This document shows, piece after piece, positions 16,874-25,237 of a stretch of 64,000 nucleotides of DNA; position 1 is the stretch's first letter; each line of letters opens with the position of its first letter. The stretch spans positions 5,488,739-5,552,738 of the forward strand of contig NZ_CP070973.1 of NCBI RefSeq assembly GCF_017086405.1, in the 5' to 3' direction. Made by a program: the position numbers and the translations under genes. Source of the stretch: Mycobacterium gordonae (lineage in GTDB: Bacteria; Actinomycetota; Actinomycetes; Mycobacteriales; Mycobacteriaceae). The notes below the pieces were generated by a model. The model was not told where the DNA came from and searched no databases. It saw only the letters and a program-made list of their open reading frames with translations.

Positions 16874-18619
16874 CTACTCTGCGATGTCGCCGGACGCGGC
16901 GCCGCAAACTCCTGTTCGCTTAGCGCGAATGCGATCCGGCGAGCTTGGAAATTTGACCGCTGCCGACCCGCCCACCGCCTTTAGTGGTGGTACCGCCGCT
17001 GGCGGGCCCCACAGGTCTTGCCGCGGCAGTAGTCGAAACCGCGTCACCTGTCTGTGCGCCACCGTTGCATTCCGCAGATCGTGACTCCCATGGGTGACCA
17101 ACGCAGCCGCGTCGCCGCCGCTAGAAACCGCACGGCCCGGCGCCACCGCCACCCCACTAGGATCTCCACTACCCGGCGCCACCGCCACCCCACTGCCCGG
17201 CGTTACCGCCACCCCACTGGGGTCCCCACTGCCCGGCGTCACCGCCACCCCACTCGGATCCCCACCAGAAACCCCACTACCCGGCGACACCGCCACCCCA
17301 CTGGGATCCCCACTACCCGGCGTCACCGCCACCCCACTCGGATCCCCACCAGAGACCCCACTACCCGGCGTCACCGCCACCCCACTCGGATCGACCCCAC
17401 TACCCGGCGTCACCGCCACCCCACTCGGATCCCCACCAGAAACCCCACTACCCGGCGACACCGCCACCCCACTCGGATCCCCACCAGAGACCCCACTACC
17501 CGGCGTCACCGCCACCCCACTGGGATCCCCACTACCCGGCGACACCGCCACCCCACTGGGGTCCCCACTACCCGGCGTCACCGCCACCCCACTCGGATCC
17601 ACACCAGAGACCCCACTACCCGGCGTCACCGCCACCCCACTCGGATCCCCACCAGAGACCCCACTACCCGGCGACACCGCCACCCCACTCGGATCCCCAC
17701 CAGAAACCCCACTACCCGGCGACACCGCCACCCCACTCGGATCCCCACCAGAAACCCCACTACCCGGCGACACCGCCACCCCACTCGGATCCCCACTACC
17801 CGGCGCAACCACCACCGAACGCGGGTCCCCACCAGCGGGCGCGACGGCACTGTCTGCCTCAGACACACGCCCCTCCGATGCTTGCGATCCGTCACTCCCA
17901 CCACCAGTGACTGTTGGTGAATCGGCCGTACCGTTGCCACGACCGGAAGACACTTCGCTGGCGGCCGTCCCGTCGCCGCCACCTCGCGTCACGCCACTCG
18001 GTGAGGCGGCCGAATCACTTCCCCCAGTTCCCCTCTCACTCGGGCCACTAGTCGGGGTATTGACAGGACTTCCTTCGCTTACGGCACCGCCGCTGCTGGG
18101 CTGCTCGCCCGAACCGGTACCGATGCCCGGATTTGTAGGTGTATCAACGCCACTACCGCCCGATGTAGGAGTGCCTCCACCCCCGCTGTAAGGGGGAGTT
18201 GAGCCAGTGCCGCCAGCTGGTTGGGCACCACCAGTGCCAGCGGGTGAATCGAACCCTCCAACGGAATGCCCTACCGCGGTGTCCCCCGGCACCGCCTCCC
18301 CCCCGGCCGAGCGACCACCCGAAGCCAGACAGGCCGCATTGTTCAGGTCCGCCGCGTTGTAGGCCGACGCAACGCGGCCCAAAGTTTGCACAAACTGGTT
18401 GTGAAACGAACTCGCTTGCGCACTGATCGCTTGGTAGATCCGCCCATGGTTGGCAAACATGCTGGCAATAGCGGATGAGATCTCGTCTGCCGCAGCCGGC
18501 AACAACTCCGTAGTAGCTCCCGTAGCCGCCCGACTAGCCTCGCTAATGCCTGCGCCGATTCGCTCCAGGTCAACTGCCGCCGCAGCAAGCATTTCCGGGG
18601 TTGCTACCACAAACGACAT
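16874..18619 (-). CDS. PE-family protein with DPSGVAV[ST]PGSG repeat domain
   Basis: The 581-residue protein has a PE domain in residues 1-95 (MSFVVATPEML...AAADEIS, VSAYNAAD) used for ESX type VII export. A Gly/Ser/Thr-rich linker to about residue 265 follows, then 15 imperfect repeats of DPSGVAV(S/T/A)PGSG with optional VSGG spacers to about 520, and a unique tail of about 55 residues with a basic KFPSSPDRIRAKRTG segment. The repeat is neither PGRS (GGA/GGN) nor MPTR. ATG 18619 follows GAGAGGAATC. No PPE partner is adjacent. M. tuberculosis has no gene here between folP2 and fadD6. Confidence 0.85.
   Translation of the reverse strand: MSFVVATPEMLAAAAVDLERIGAGISEASRAATGATTELLPAAADEISSAIASMFANHGRIYQAISAQASSFHNQFVQTLGRVASAYNAADLNNAACLASGGRSAGGEAVPGDTAVGHSVGGFDSPAGTGGAQPAGGTGSTPPYSGGGGTPTSGGSGVDTPTNPGIGTGSGEQPSSGGAVSEGSPVNTPTSGPSERGTGGSDSAASPSGVTRGGGDGTAASEVSSGRGNGTADSPTVTGGGSDGSQASEGRVSEADSAVAPAGGDPRSVVVAPGSGDPSGVAVSPGSGVSGGDPSGVAVSPGSGVSGGDPSGVAVSPGSGVSGGDPSGVAVTPGSGVSGVDPSGVAVTPGSGDPSGVAVSPGSGDPSGVAVTPGSGVSGGDPSGVAVSPGSGVSGGDPSGVAVTPGSGVDPSGVAVTPGSGVSGGDPSGVAVTPGSGDPSGVAVSPGSGVSGGDPSGVAVTPGSGDPSGVAVTPGSGVAVAPGSGDPSGVAVAPGRAVSSGGDAAALVTHGSHDLRNATVAHRQVTRFRLLPRQDLWGPPAAVPPLKAVGGSAAVKFPSSPDRIRAKRTGVCGAASGDIAE
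17150..17815. repeat. Coding tandem repeats of 36/48 bp in the PE gene
   Basis: On the plus strand the units read roughly CACTACCCGGCGTCACCGCC plus ACCCCACTCGGATCCCC, with or without a 12-bp ACCAGAGACCCC insertion, giving mixed 36- and 48-bp periods. All length steps are multiples of three, so the PE reading frame is kept. Near-identity between units points to recent expansion, and copy-number variation between strains is likely. Confidence 0.85.
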
Positions 18620-19900
18620 CTAGATTCCTCTCAAAATGACCGATAACCGCGATGCACTTGATATTTGGTGCTGAGCACCGAGGTGTCCTATTGGTTGCAT
18701 CGGAGCGCAATACAGACATGTAGAGGAATACTTGATCACTACCCATTTGGAAAATTTGGATCAGGTCCAGTTTCCGCGTTTCGTCTTCGACGTAGGACGG
18801 TCTTGACCGCCTCATGGTGCCTCGAACTTGGCGCCGCCTATCCGACAAGACGATCTATTCCCAGCCTGAACTGGGCAGAGGCTCGTGAATCTCACAGAAA
18901 AATTGCACAAGTCATCGCGGAATAGTCTTCTAAAATGAGATAAAATCATGCCGAGTAAAACTCTCTAAATCCGGTCGTGGCGCAATCAACGACTCTGATC
19001 ACAAGCAGAATTACAAATTAGAACTAGCCTTCAAAATAAATGTAAGCATCATCTTCGCAAAGGTTGAATGCGACTCGACTACATGCGATTTTGGAAGCAC
19101 CGATGGCCGGCAGCAGCGCCCAACCCAGCTCCGCTCGAATCGGCACAGAACGGAAGGTCGCGGCCTCTACGCCTTCAAGGTTCCGCGTCCATTCCCCGCC
19201 GGCGCATCAAATCGCTGCAAGAGCCTTGCTCGAATCGTCCTCAGCCGAGAGTTGACCTATGCAGCACTCTGTTACGACAGGATGCCGGCCCTAGTCCGCG
19301 ATGATGACCGCGACGTTAATCGATGTTATTCATTTTCATGTGAGCACAGATCCCGGATGCATAGCCCGGATTAACTCGAATGATCATATGGCGATTTTGC
19401 GAATGAGCGCAGAGATGAACGGTCGCCGGCGGCATCGAAAAAGATCGGGACTGCACCACGGAGCGTCTTCAGATTATGTCAGTTGAATGAGCAACGTGCG
19501 CTGTCGTCGTGCAATCCGGGGACCCAATTATCGACATTCGACGGGTGCCGTCGCGCGGTTCTCTGTTGGCCTCGCATTCGCAGCACCGGCAGGCAAATCC
19601 GAGACGGCTGAACATAGGTCAGCCCCGGTTTTAGATTGGCCGAATCCGGCTTTGATGAGTGCACCGTGTGGTGCGTCGAGTAGCGGATGAAGCGGTTTGC
19701 CACAGGGCGGATGCGAACCCGGATTTACCGAATGCGTCGTCACCGCGCTTGCCGGAGCACTGGTCATCGATCGTCGTCCAAACGGGTGCACTTGGACTGA
19801 CCGACGACACCAAACATCGGCACCAAAAAGGACACCTCCGACTTCACCTTCCATGCGCCGTCGCTCGATTCGCCCGCTTGCATTCGGCCTACCCTACCGA
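18620..19900. other. AT-richer non-coding stretch without convincing genes
   Basis: About 1.3 kb between the PE gene and the GntR operators has visibly lower GC than the surroundings, especially 18890-19070. Open frames here are short and none shows a domain, ribosome site and codon bias together. It holds the PE promoter, and the remainder may be degraded foreign DNA. Confidence 0.5.
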
Positions 19901-19938
19901 ATCGTCAGACGATCTACAACAAGATCGTCCGACAATCT
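19901..19938. promoter_or_regulatory. Twin GntR-type operators
   Basis: A perfect 13-bp palindrome ATCGTC-A-GACGAT (19901-19913) is followed 23 bp later by AGATCGTC-C-GACAATCT (19922-19938), which matches except for one position in the core. GTC-N-GAC palindromes are typical of FadR-subfamily GntR regulators. A related half-palindrome (AATCGTCTGATTAT) lies just after the regulator gene near 20688. Together they suggest autoregulation and control of a downstream gene. Confidence 0.65.
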
Positions 19939-20022
19939 AGATTGGCGCGACCAGGAGGAGCTACGCTGGTCCCCGCAGTCAGTCGCCTTCGGCCACAGGT
20001 GCGAGGAGCAGGGGGATCATTC

Positions 20023-20664
20023 ATGGGTGAGACGACGGGTGCCACCAGCAGATTGGCCGAGGCACTTCGCGCCCAGATCGTCGCTGGCGAGCTCGCCCCT
20101 GGCTCACGCCTGTCCGAAGAACACGTCCGCGAAGCCTACGGAGTTTCACGCAGCACCCTGCGTGAAGCATTCCAGTGGCTGATTCGCGAACGTCTGCTCG
20201 TACACGAACTCAGCCGGGGTGTGTTTGTGCGCCAGCTCTCGCGCGACGACATCGCCGACCTCTACGAAGTGCGGCGAGTCGTCGAATGCGCGGCGCTCAG
20301 GCATAGCAAAACACTGACCCCCAATGGTTTACGAAAGCTCTCGGCCGCAATCGAGGAGGGTCAGGCCGCTGCCGACGAGTGTCACTGGGACGCTGTGGCC
20401 GCCGCGAGCATCAAGTTCCACGAGTCGCTCATCGACCTCGTCGAGAGCGATCGGTTGTCCTCCATCATGTCCGGTGTGCTGGCTGAATTTCGGTTGGCTT
20501 ACGCTCACATGCGAGACACTCAGCTTTTCCACGCTGCGTTTCTGAAGCGGCATGAAGAAATTGCCGGCGCGTTGCGTGCCGGCGCTACAGAGTTGGCCGC
20601 TGACCTCCTCGAGAAGTACTTGAACGACGCCGAGGACGCCCTATTACGTTCTTTCGGCGTCTGA
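20023..20664 (+). CDS. GntR-family regulator, FadR subfamily (FCD domain)
   Basis: The 213-residue protein has an N-terminal winged helix (LAEALRAQIVAGELAPGSRLSEEHVREAYGVSRSTLREAFQWLIRERLL) and an all-helical FCD ligand domain (DLYEVRRVVECAALR ... FHESLIDLVESDRL ... HEEIAGALRAGATELAADLLEKYLNDAE). The conserved Asp/His positions in such domains often bind a metal and a carboxylate effector. ATG 20023 follows GAGGAGCAGGGGG; a longer upstream start at 19942 would overlap the operators. No catabolic target gene remains beside it, so it may be an orphan of a degraded locus. Confidence 0.83.
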   Translation: MGETTGATSRLAEALRAQIVAGELAPGSRLSEEHVREAYGVSRSTLREAFQWLIRERLLVHELSRGVFVRQLSRDDIADLYEVRRVVECAALRHSKTLTPNGLRKLSAAIEEGQAAADECHWDAVAAASIKFHESLIDLVESDRLSSIMSGVLAEFRLAYAHMRDTQLFHAAFLKRHEEIAGALRAGATELAADLLEKYLNDAEDALLRSFGV

Positions 20665-20763
20665 CGATCGGAACCCACGCCACACCACGAATCGTCTGAT
20701 TATCTCTTGAGACACTCGCCTCTGGCGCCCTGGGATCGCGAATCATCCTTCGCGCCAACCTAA

Positions 20764-21144
20764 TTGGCGATACCGAACGAGGCGTCGGATGCTGGCCTCG
20801 TCCTTACAAAGCAGGGCTTTCAGCCCTGCTGTCGCTTACCCGCCGCGACCTCGAGACTGGAGCTGCAAACGCTATCGCTGCTCGGCCCGCAGCTACGCAG
20901 AATGTCGACGGTGCTGGAACAGACACCACCGGGCTTGGCTACTGATCCGGCAAGTGACACTCCGACCATGGTGATCGCGAGATCGGTGAGCGTAGAGACT
21001 CTCCTGGCGATACGAACCGCGGTGGCCATCCGTTTCGGCCGAGTGGCCGACGACGTCGATCACACATGTACTCATTTCGCGAACGCTGAGGCGGACCGGT
21101 CCGCACCGGTCGCTGCTGCGGACCGTAAACCGCCTTCTCGGTGA
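20764..21144 (+). CDS. Small hypothetical protein, possibly EspC/DUF2580-like partner of the next (broken) gene
   Basis: The open frame encodes up to 126 residues; an internal ATG at 20902 would give 80. The stretch LELQTLSLLGPQLRRMSTVLEQ ... LLAIRTAVAIRFGRVADDVDHTCTHFANAEAD has the amphipathic helix-turn-helix look of small type VII secretion-associated proteins that precede toxin-like substrate genes in mycobacteria. The first part (QGFQPCCRLPA) looks unlike a normal N-terminus, so the 5' end may be degraded. The family assignment is by resemblance only. It ends 43 bp before the broken gene at 21188. Confidence 0.4.
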   Translation: MAIPNEASDAGLVLTKQGFQPCCRLPAATSRLELQTLSLLGPQLRRMSTVLEQTPPGLATDPASDTPTMVIARSVSVETLLAIRTAVAIRFGRVADDVDHTCTHFANAEADRSAPVAAADRKPPSR

Positions 21145-21603
21145 TCGTCGTTTTCACTATGATCGAGCGCGGCTTCGGAGCTAGCGGTTGACGGTGACAC
21201 GCAGCCAGATCGACGCGGCACGGCCGGATTTGGTGTTGGAGTGGATCCAATCTCGGCGAAACACCGTTAAGGATTTGGAGACCCATGCCGACGAATATGT
21301 CCAGCTTATGGAGAAACCCGGCGGGCAACCGTGGTCGGGACGTTTCGCCGAGGCCGCTGTGACGGCTGCGCACGCCGATCGTAGGACCATCGTCCACAGC
21401 TCCGATGCGATCCAGACGATGGCGATCCGAGCGTTTCGTGACCTGACGGAGTCGGTAGAGCCCAAACTGACGAACGCGCGGGCGATGATTGACAATGCCG
21501 AACGGCTCGGCTTCACGGTCAACGACGACCCGTTGTTGGCGACGGTTGAAAGTCCGGCCACTCGCAACGGTTGAAAAGTAGGCCACCCAATCAGATTGGA
21601 TGG

Positions 21604-22845
21604 GTGATCTCCTTGGAAGACTGGGCGTTGATCCGGCATCTTCATCGCAGCGAGGGTTTGTCGCAGCGGGCCATTGCACGCCAGCTCGGCATCGCGCGTG
21701 ACACGGTGGCCGGGGCGCTGGCCGGCGATGGTCCACCGAAGTACGAGCGAGCTTCGGCGCCGTCGGCGATCAGCGAGGTGGAGCCGCGGATCCGGGCGTT
21801 GCTGTCGGCCTATCCGCAGATGCCGGCGACGGTGCTCGCCGAGCGGGTCGGGTGGACGGGTTCGATCTCCTGGTTCCGCGAGCGGGTCCGAGCGATCCGC
21901 CCGGAGCACCTGCTCGCCGATCCGGTTGACCGCCTCGACCATCCTCCGGGGCGAGCGGTTCAGTGCGACCTGTGGTTCCCGGCACCCAGGATCGCGGTCG
22001 GGTTCGGCCAGGAGGCGATGCTGCCGGTGCTGGTGATGGTCGCGGCGTTCTCCCGGTTCATCGCCGCAATGATGCTGCCCTCGCGTCAGACGATGGACCT
22101 GGTGGCCGGGATGTGGCAGCTACTCTCGGGCAGCTTCACCGCGGCACCCCATGAGTTGTGGTGGGACAACGAGGCCGGGATCGGACGCCGCGGTCGGTTG
22201 ACCGATCCGGTCACCGCGTTGATGGGCACGCTCGGGTCGCGGCTGGTGCAACTCAAACCCTATGACCCCGAATCCAAGGGGATCGTGGAGCGAGCCAACC
22301 GCTATTTGGAGACCTCGTTCCTGCCGGGGCGCAGCTTCACTTCGCCAGCGGACTTCAACACTCAACTGGGCCAATGGCTTCCGACCGCCAACGCCCGTCG
22401 GGTGCGGGTCCTCGATGGTCGTCCGGTCGACTTCCTCGACGGCGATCGAGCCCAGATGCTGGCGTTGCCGCCCGTGGCGCCGGTCACCGAGGCGGTGACC
22501 TCGGTGCGGCTGGGGCGCGACTACTACGTGCGGGTGGCCGGCAACGACTACTCCGTGGACCCGCATGCGATCGGACAGCTCGTCGAGGTGAGGACCACCT
22601 TGAATCAGGTGGTGGTGACCCGAGCGGGGCGCCAGCTGGCGGCTCATGACCGCTGCTGGGCGGTACGACAAACGCTGACCGATCCCACCCACGTCGCGAC
22701 TGCCGCAGCATTGCGTCGACAGTTCCAAACCGGCCCACCACCGGTGGTCGGTGATTACCTGGTCCGTGATCTGGCCGACTACGACCGCGCGTTCGGTGTC
22801 GACTTCACCACGGCAACAGTCACTTCCGACGGGGAGGTGGCGTGA
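21604..22845 (+). CDS. istA: IS21-family transposase IstA
   Basis: The protein has 413 residues from GTG 21604; ISLEDWALIRHLHRSEGLSQRAIARQLGIARDTV is the usual IstA N-terminal helix-turn-helix. The DDE catalytic core is visible: VQCDLWFP near residue 120, LWWDNEAG near 184 and the Glu in GIVERANRYLE near 225. A Mu-transposase-like C-terminal beta domain follows (DYYVRVAGNDYSVDPHAIG). An upstream start at 21571 lies inside the internal end repeat and is not preferred. The stop overlaps the istB start (GTGA). Confidence 0.93.
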   Translation: MISLEDWALIRHLHRSEGLSQRAIARQLGIARDTVAGALAGDGPPKYERASAPSAISEVEPRIRALLSAYPQMPATVLAERVGWTGSISWFRERVRAIRPEHLLADPVDRLDHPPGRAVQCDLWFPAPRIAVGFGQEAMLPVLVMVAAFSRFIAAMMLPSRQTMDLVAGMWQLLSGSFTAAPHELWWDNEAGIGRRGRLTDPVTALMGTLGSRLVQLKPYDPESKGIVERANRYLETSFLPGRSFTSPADFNTQLGQWLPTANARRVRVLDGRPVDFLDGDRAQMLALPPVAPVTEAVTSVRLGRDYYVRVAGNDYSVDPHAIGQLVEVRTTLNQVVVTRAGRQLAAHDRCWAVRQTLTDPTHVATAAALRRQFQTGPPPVVGDYLVRDLADYDRAFGVDFTTATVTSDGEVA

Positions 22846-23630
22846 TCATGGCCGAGGATCCGATCAAATCCGTCCTGCATTACGCCCAGGCCCTTAAGGC
22901 GCCGCGCATCCGCGACGCCGCCGCCCGGCTCGCCGAGCAAGCCCGTGACGCCAACTGGACTCATGAGGAGTATCTGGCGGCGGTGCTTTCCCGGGAGGTC
23001 GCGGCCCGGGAAGCCTCCGGTGCGGCGACCCGCATCCGCTCGGCGGGGTTTCCGACGCGCAAGTCGTTGGAAGACTTCAACTTCGATCACCAACCGGCCT
23101 TGAACCGGGACATGGTCGCCCACCTAGGCACGGGTGCGTTCCTGGCCAGGTCCCGCAACGTGGTGCTGCTCGGCCCACCGGGAACCGGCAAGACTCACCT
23201 CGCCATCGGATTGGCCATCAAAGCCGCCCAGACCGGGCATCGCATCGCGTTCGCCACCGCGGTGGACTGGGTCGCTCGCCTCAAGGCCGCCCACACCGCG
23301 GGGCGACTGCCCGTCGAGTTGGCCAAGTTGCGCCGCATCGGCCTTCTCGTCGTCGACGAGGTCGGATACATCCCCTTCGAACAGGACGCCGCGAACTTGT
23401 TCTTCCAACTGGTCTCCAGCCGCTACGAACACGCCTCGCTGATTCTGACCTCGAACCTGCCCTTCGCCCGCTGGGGCGACGTGTTCGGAGATCAAGTCGT
23501 CGCCGCGGCGATGATCGACCGCATCGTCCACCACGCCGACGTCCTGACCCTCAAAGGCTCCAGCTACCGGCTCAAAGACACCGGAATCGACACCCTGCCC
23601 TCCGCCAGAGCCGACAACACGGCACAATAA
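22842..23630 (+). CDS. istB: IS21-family ATP-binding helper protein IstB
   Basis: The 262-residue AAA+ ATPase has Walker A GPPGTGKTHLA near residue 112, Walker B LLVVDEVGYIPF near 168, and sensor SLILTSNLPFARWGDVFGD, all diagnostic of IstB. IstB assembles on target DNA and activates IstA. GTG 22842 overlaps the istA stop; ATG 22848 is an alternative start. It is full length, so the element looks functional. Confidence 0.95.
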   Translation: MIMAEDPIKSVLHYAQALKAPRIRDAAARLAEQARDANWTHEEYLAAVLSREVAAREASGAATRIRSAGFPTRKSLEDFNFDHQPALNRDMVAHLGTGAFLARSRNVVLLGPPGTGKTHLAIGLAIKAAQTGHRIAFATAVDWVARLKAAHTAGRLPVELAKLRRIGLLVVDEVGYIPFEQDAANLFFQLVSSRYEHASLILTSNLPFARWGDVFGDQVVAAAMIDRIVHHADVLTLKGSSYRLKDTGIDTLPSARADNTAQ

Positions 23631-24448
23631 CCACCGACCACGTGGCCTACTTTTCACCGTCGTCTGTGGCCTAGTTTTCGACCGTCGTCAACACCCGTCG
23701 CTGTCCTGGTCACAGCCAGCAGCGATGGGCGAAGCGATGGCACAGAAGTATCGGCAAGCCAGCTTTCGGTTCTCCAGGGAGATAAAGACCGCCGCCCAAG
23801 ACTGGTGGGAAGCCGAGCAGCCGGTATCTGCTCAGATGAGCCGAGACCGAGACGCGGTTCGGATGCCCTTCGGCAGCTCGGCAGGCGATCCACGCAAAGG
23901 CGTCCACTCTGTTGATTACCGCGTTCCGCTAAGTCCGGGCGGCCCGTTCGCGCAGGACCCGCAGCCAGGACCATCGATGACACGCGAGCAGGCGAAAGCC
24001 GGCCCGCGTGATATTGACGCCAGAATATGGGAGCACAACCGTGTCGAAAACCACTTATCGAGTCGCTTTCGCCCAATCACCCAAGACGGGCCGATTTTAA
24101 TGTCGACACCGAGCGGCTCAACGCAGAAAAGCGGCAATATCTGGATGTCTTGTTTCATCAACATCCGCCAGAGAGTGTGATCGGCCCTCACAACTATACT
24201 CTCCCTGGCGCGCGACTGGGAGCCAGTGCTATCGGACCCACAGATTCTGGAAAATGTTGGCTTTTTCCTATGCAGCCCGGACAGTCCTTAATCGATCCGC
24301 GTGTTACAGCGATCCGTGTCATGGAACCCACAGTCCAGTACCCAAATGGATATACAGTATCTATGAACGAGATGGGCAGACAGTCAACCCGATCAACTGG
24401 CGGCCAGTGCCGACTTCAGATGACTATGCACACATTCCTTTGTCATAG

Positions 24449-25237
24449 TAAGGGAAGACCACCGTTGTAAAAGCTATTTTCCATACGCCAGCTCTACGAG
24501 TCGACTCCTGACGTCGGATCGTCAGTGAGCCGACGACGTAATCCACTGGTATTCACCGGGGGCCTTCGATGAAGCCGAGTTCATCGACATGCGTTTGTCG
24601 CCGCAGCGATCCGGATTGGCATCTATATGCTATTCGCTGGTGTCAGGATTTTGCAAATTGCAATGCCGCGTTAGGTAGTGTTGACGGGTGTCGGAAACCT
24701 CTGTTCGTCCAATGACGATCAGGCACGGACGCTCCCTTGGCATGCCCGTTACCGGAAACTAGAATCCAAGCGGTCCCACGTGGTCGGGAGTGCCATTTCT
24801 ACCTTGGAATAATTCTCGTCAGAATGCCTGGGCGTCAAATGTCCAAGAAAATACAGATCAACCGGAGACACTTACCGAACCGTCAGATAAGCGACATGAG
24901 ACATGAGATCCGCAAGATGCGTACGTACTCAAATTCGGCCAATTGTCAGTGTCGGGAGCCGCCGCTCAGATCTACGTTGGGCATATTCAGGGATTGGACG
25001 GGTGCCCCACCTGACATGAACGAACTATCTGACGCGGAAATCATCAATAGTTTTCCACAATGGTCATCAGCGACGGAAGTCCGCGAGCATCACAAATTTG
25101 TTGGCTTGGCGAATGGAAATTGTCATAAGCGTGGCGTCGAAGACTGCCTCCGCAGTAAGACTTCAAGCTCTGCAGTGAAACTTCAAGAGCATCATCTGCA
25201 ACCGGGTCAAGCGAACAACGGATCGTCATGAGCCAGT
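24449..25237. other. AT-richer region with decayed fragments, no confident gene
   Basis: This 0.8-kb stretch lies between the broken toxin-like gene and fadD6. A 47-codon frame from about 24535 (DVIHWYSPGAFDEAEFIDMRLSPQRSG) looks protein-like and could be the residue of an adjacent partner gene, but it lacks a start. A longer frame at 24737-25231 has no domain, poor codon bias and no ribosome site. Confidence 0.5.

Larger units (their letters stand above)
21534..23693. mobile_element. Complete IS21-family insertion sequence with 5-bp target duplication
   Basis: This 2,160-bp element encodes istA and istB. The outer ends are 28-bp inverted repeats, L1 at 21534-21561 and R1 at 23666-23693. Both start TGTTG(G/A)CGACGGT and match at 22 of 28 positions by eye. 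A second internal copy sits inside each end (21566-21586 and 23642-23663, sharing GTGAAAAG/TTGAAAAGTAGGCCAC), as expected for the multiple transposase-binding sites of IS21 elements. The flanks are direct repeats CCCGT (21529-21533 and 23694-23698). Both genes are intact, so it may be mobile. Confidence 0.92.
21188..24448 (+). pseudogene. Type VII/ESX-associated toxin-like gene, split by IS21-family element and frameshifted
   Basis: The 5' part (21188-21533) starts MTVTRSQIDAARPD and has WXG100-like helices (QPWSGRFAEAAVTAA; ERLGFTVNDD), typical of mycobacterial ESX substrates with variable C-termini. Removing the element (21534-23693) and one copy of the CCCGT duplication restores the frame: FTVNDDP continues as SLSWSQPAAMGEAMAQ at 23699 and on to a stop at 24180. 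Further on, other frames preserve a C-terminal-domain-like sequence: GPTDSGKCWLFPMQPG, DPRVTAIRVMEP, YPNGYTV, then after a frame change DGQTVNPINW and DDYAHIPLS ending at 24448. So the gene carries an insertion and at least two frameshifts. Confidence 0.75.

Noticed and set aside
17150..17815. Regular repeats considered as a CRISPR array
   Set aside because: Units are contiguous with no unique spacers, stay in the PE reading frame, and no cas genes are present.
17054..18191. Long plus-strand open frames (288 and 365 codons) opposite the PE repeat region, one rich in TRRHRHPT and one in PLPGVTATPLGS
   Set aside because: They are periodic by-products of the repeat on the other strand. The minus-strand frame has a PE domain, a ribosome site and a natural start, while these have none.
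24737..25231. 164-codon open frame before fadD6
   Set aside because: No domain, no ribosome site, and composition typical of AT-richer non-coding DNA; treated as part of a decayed region.
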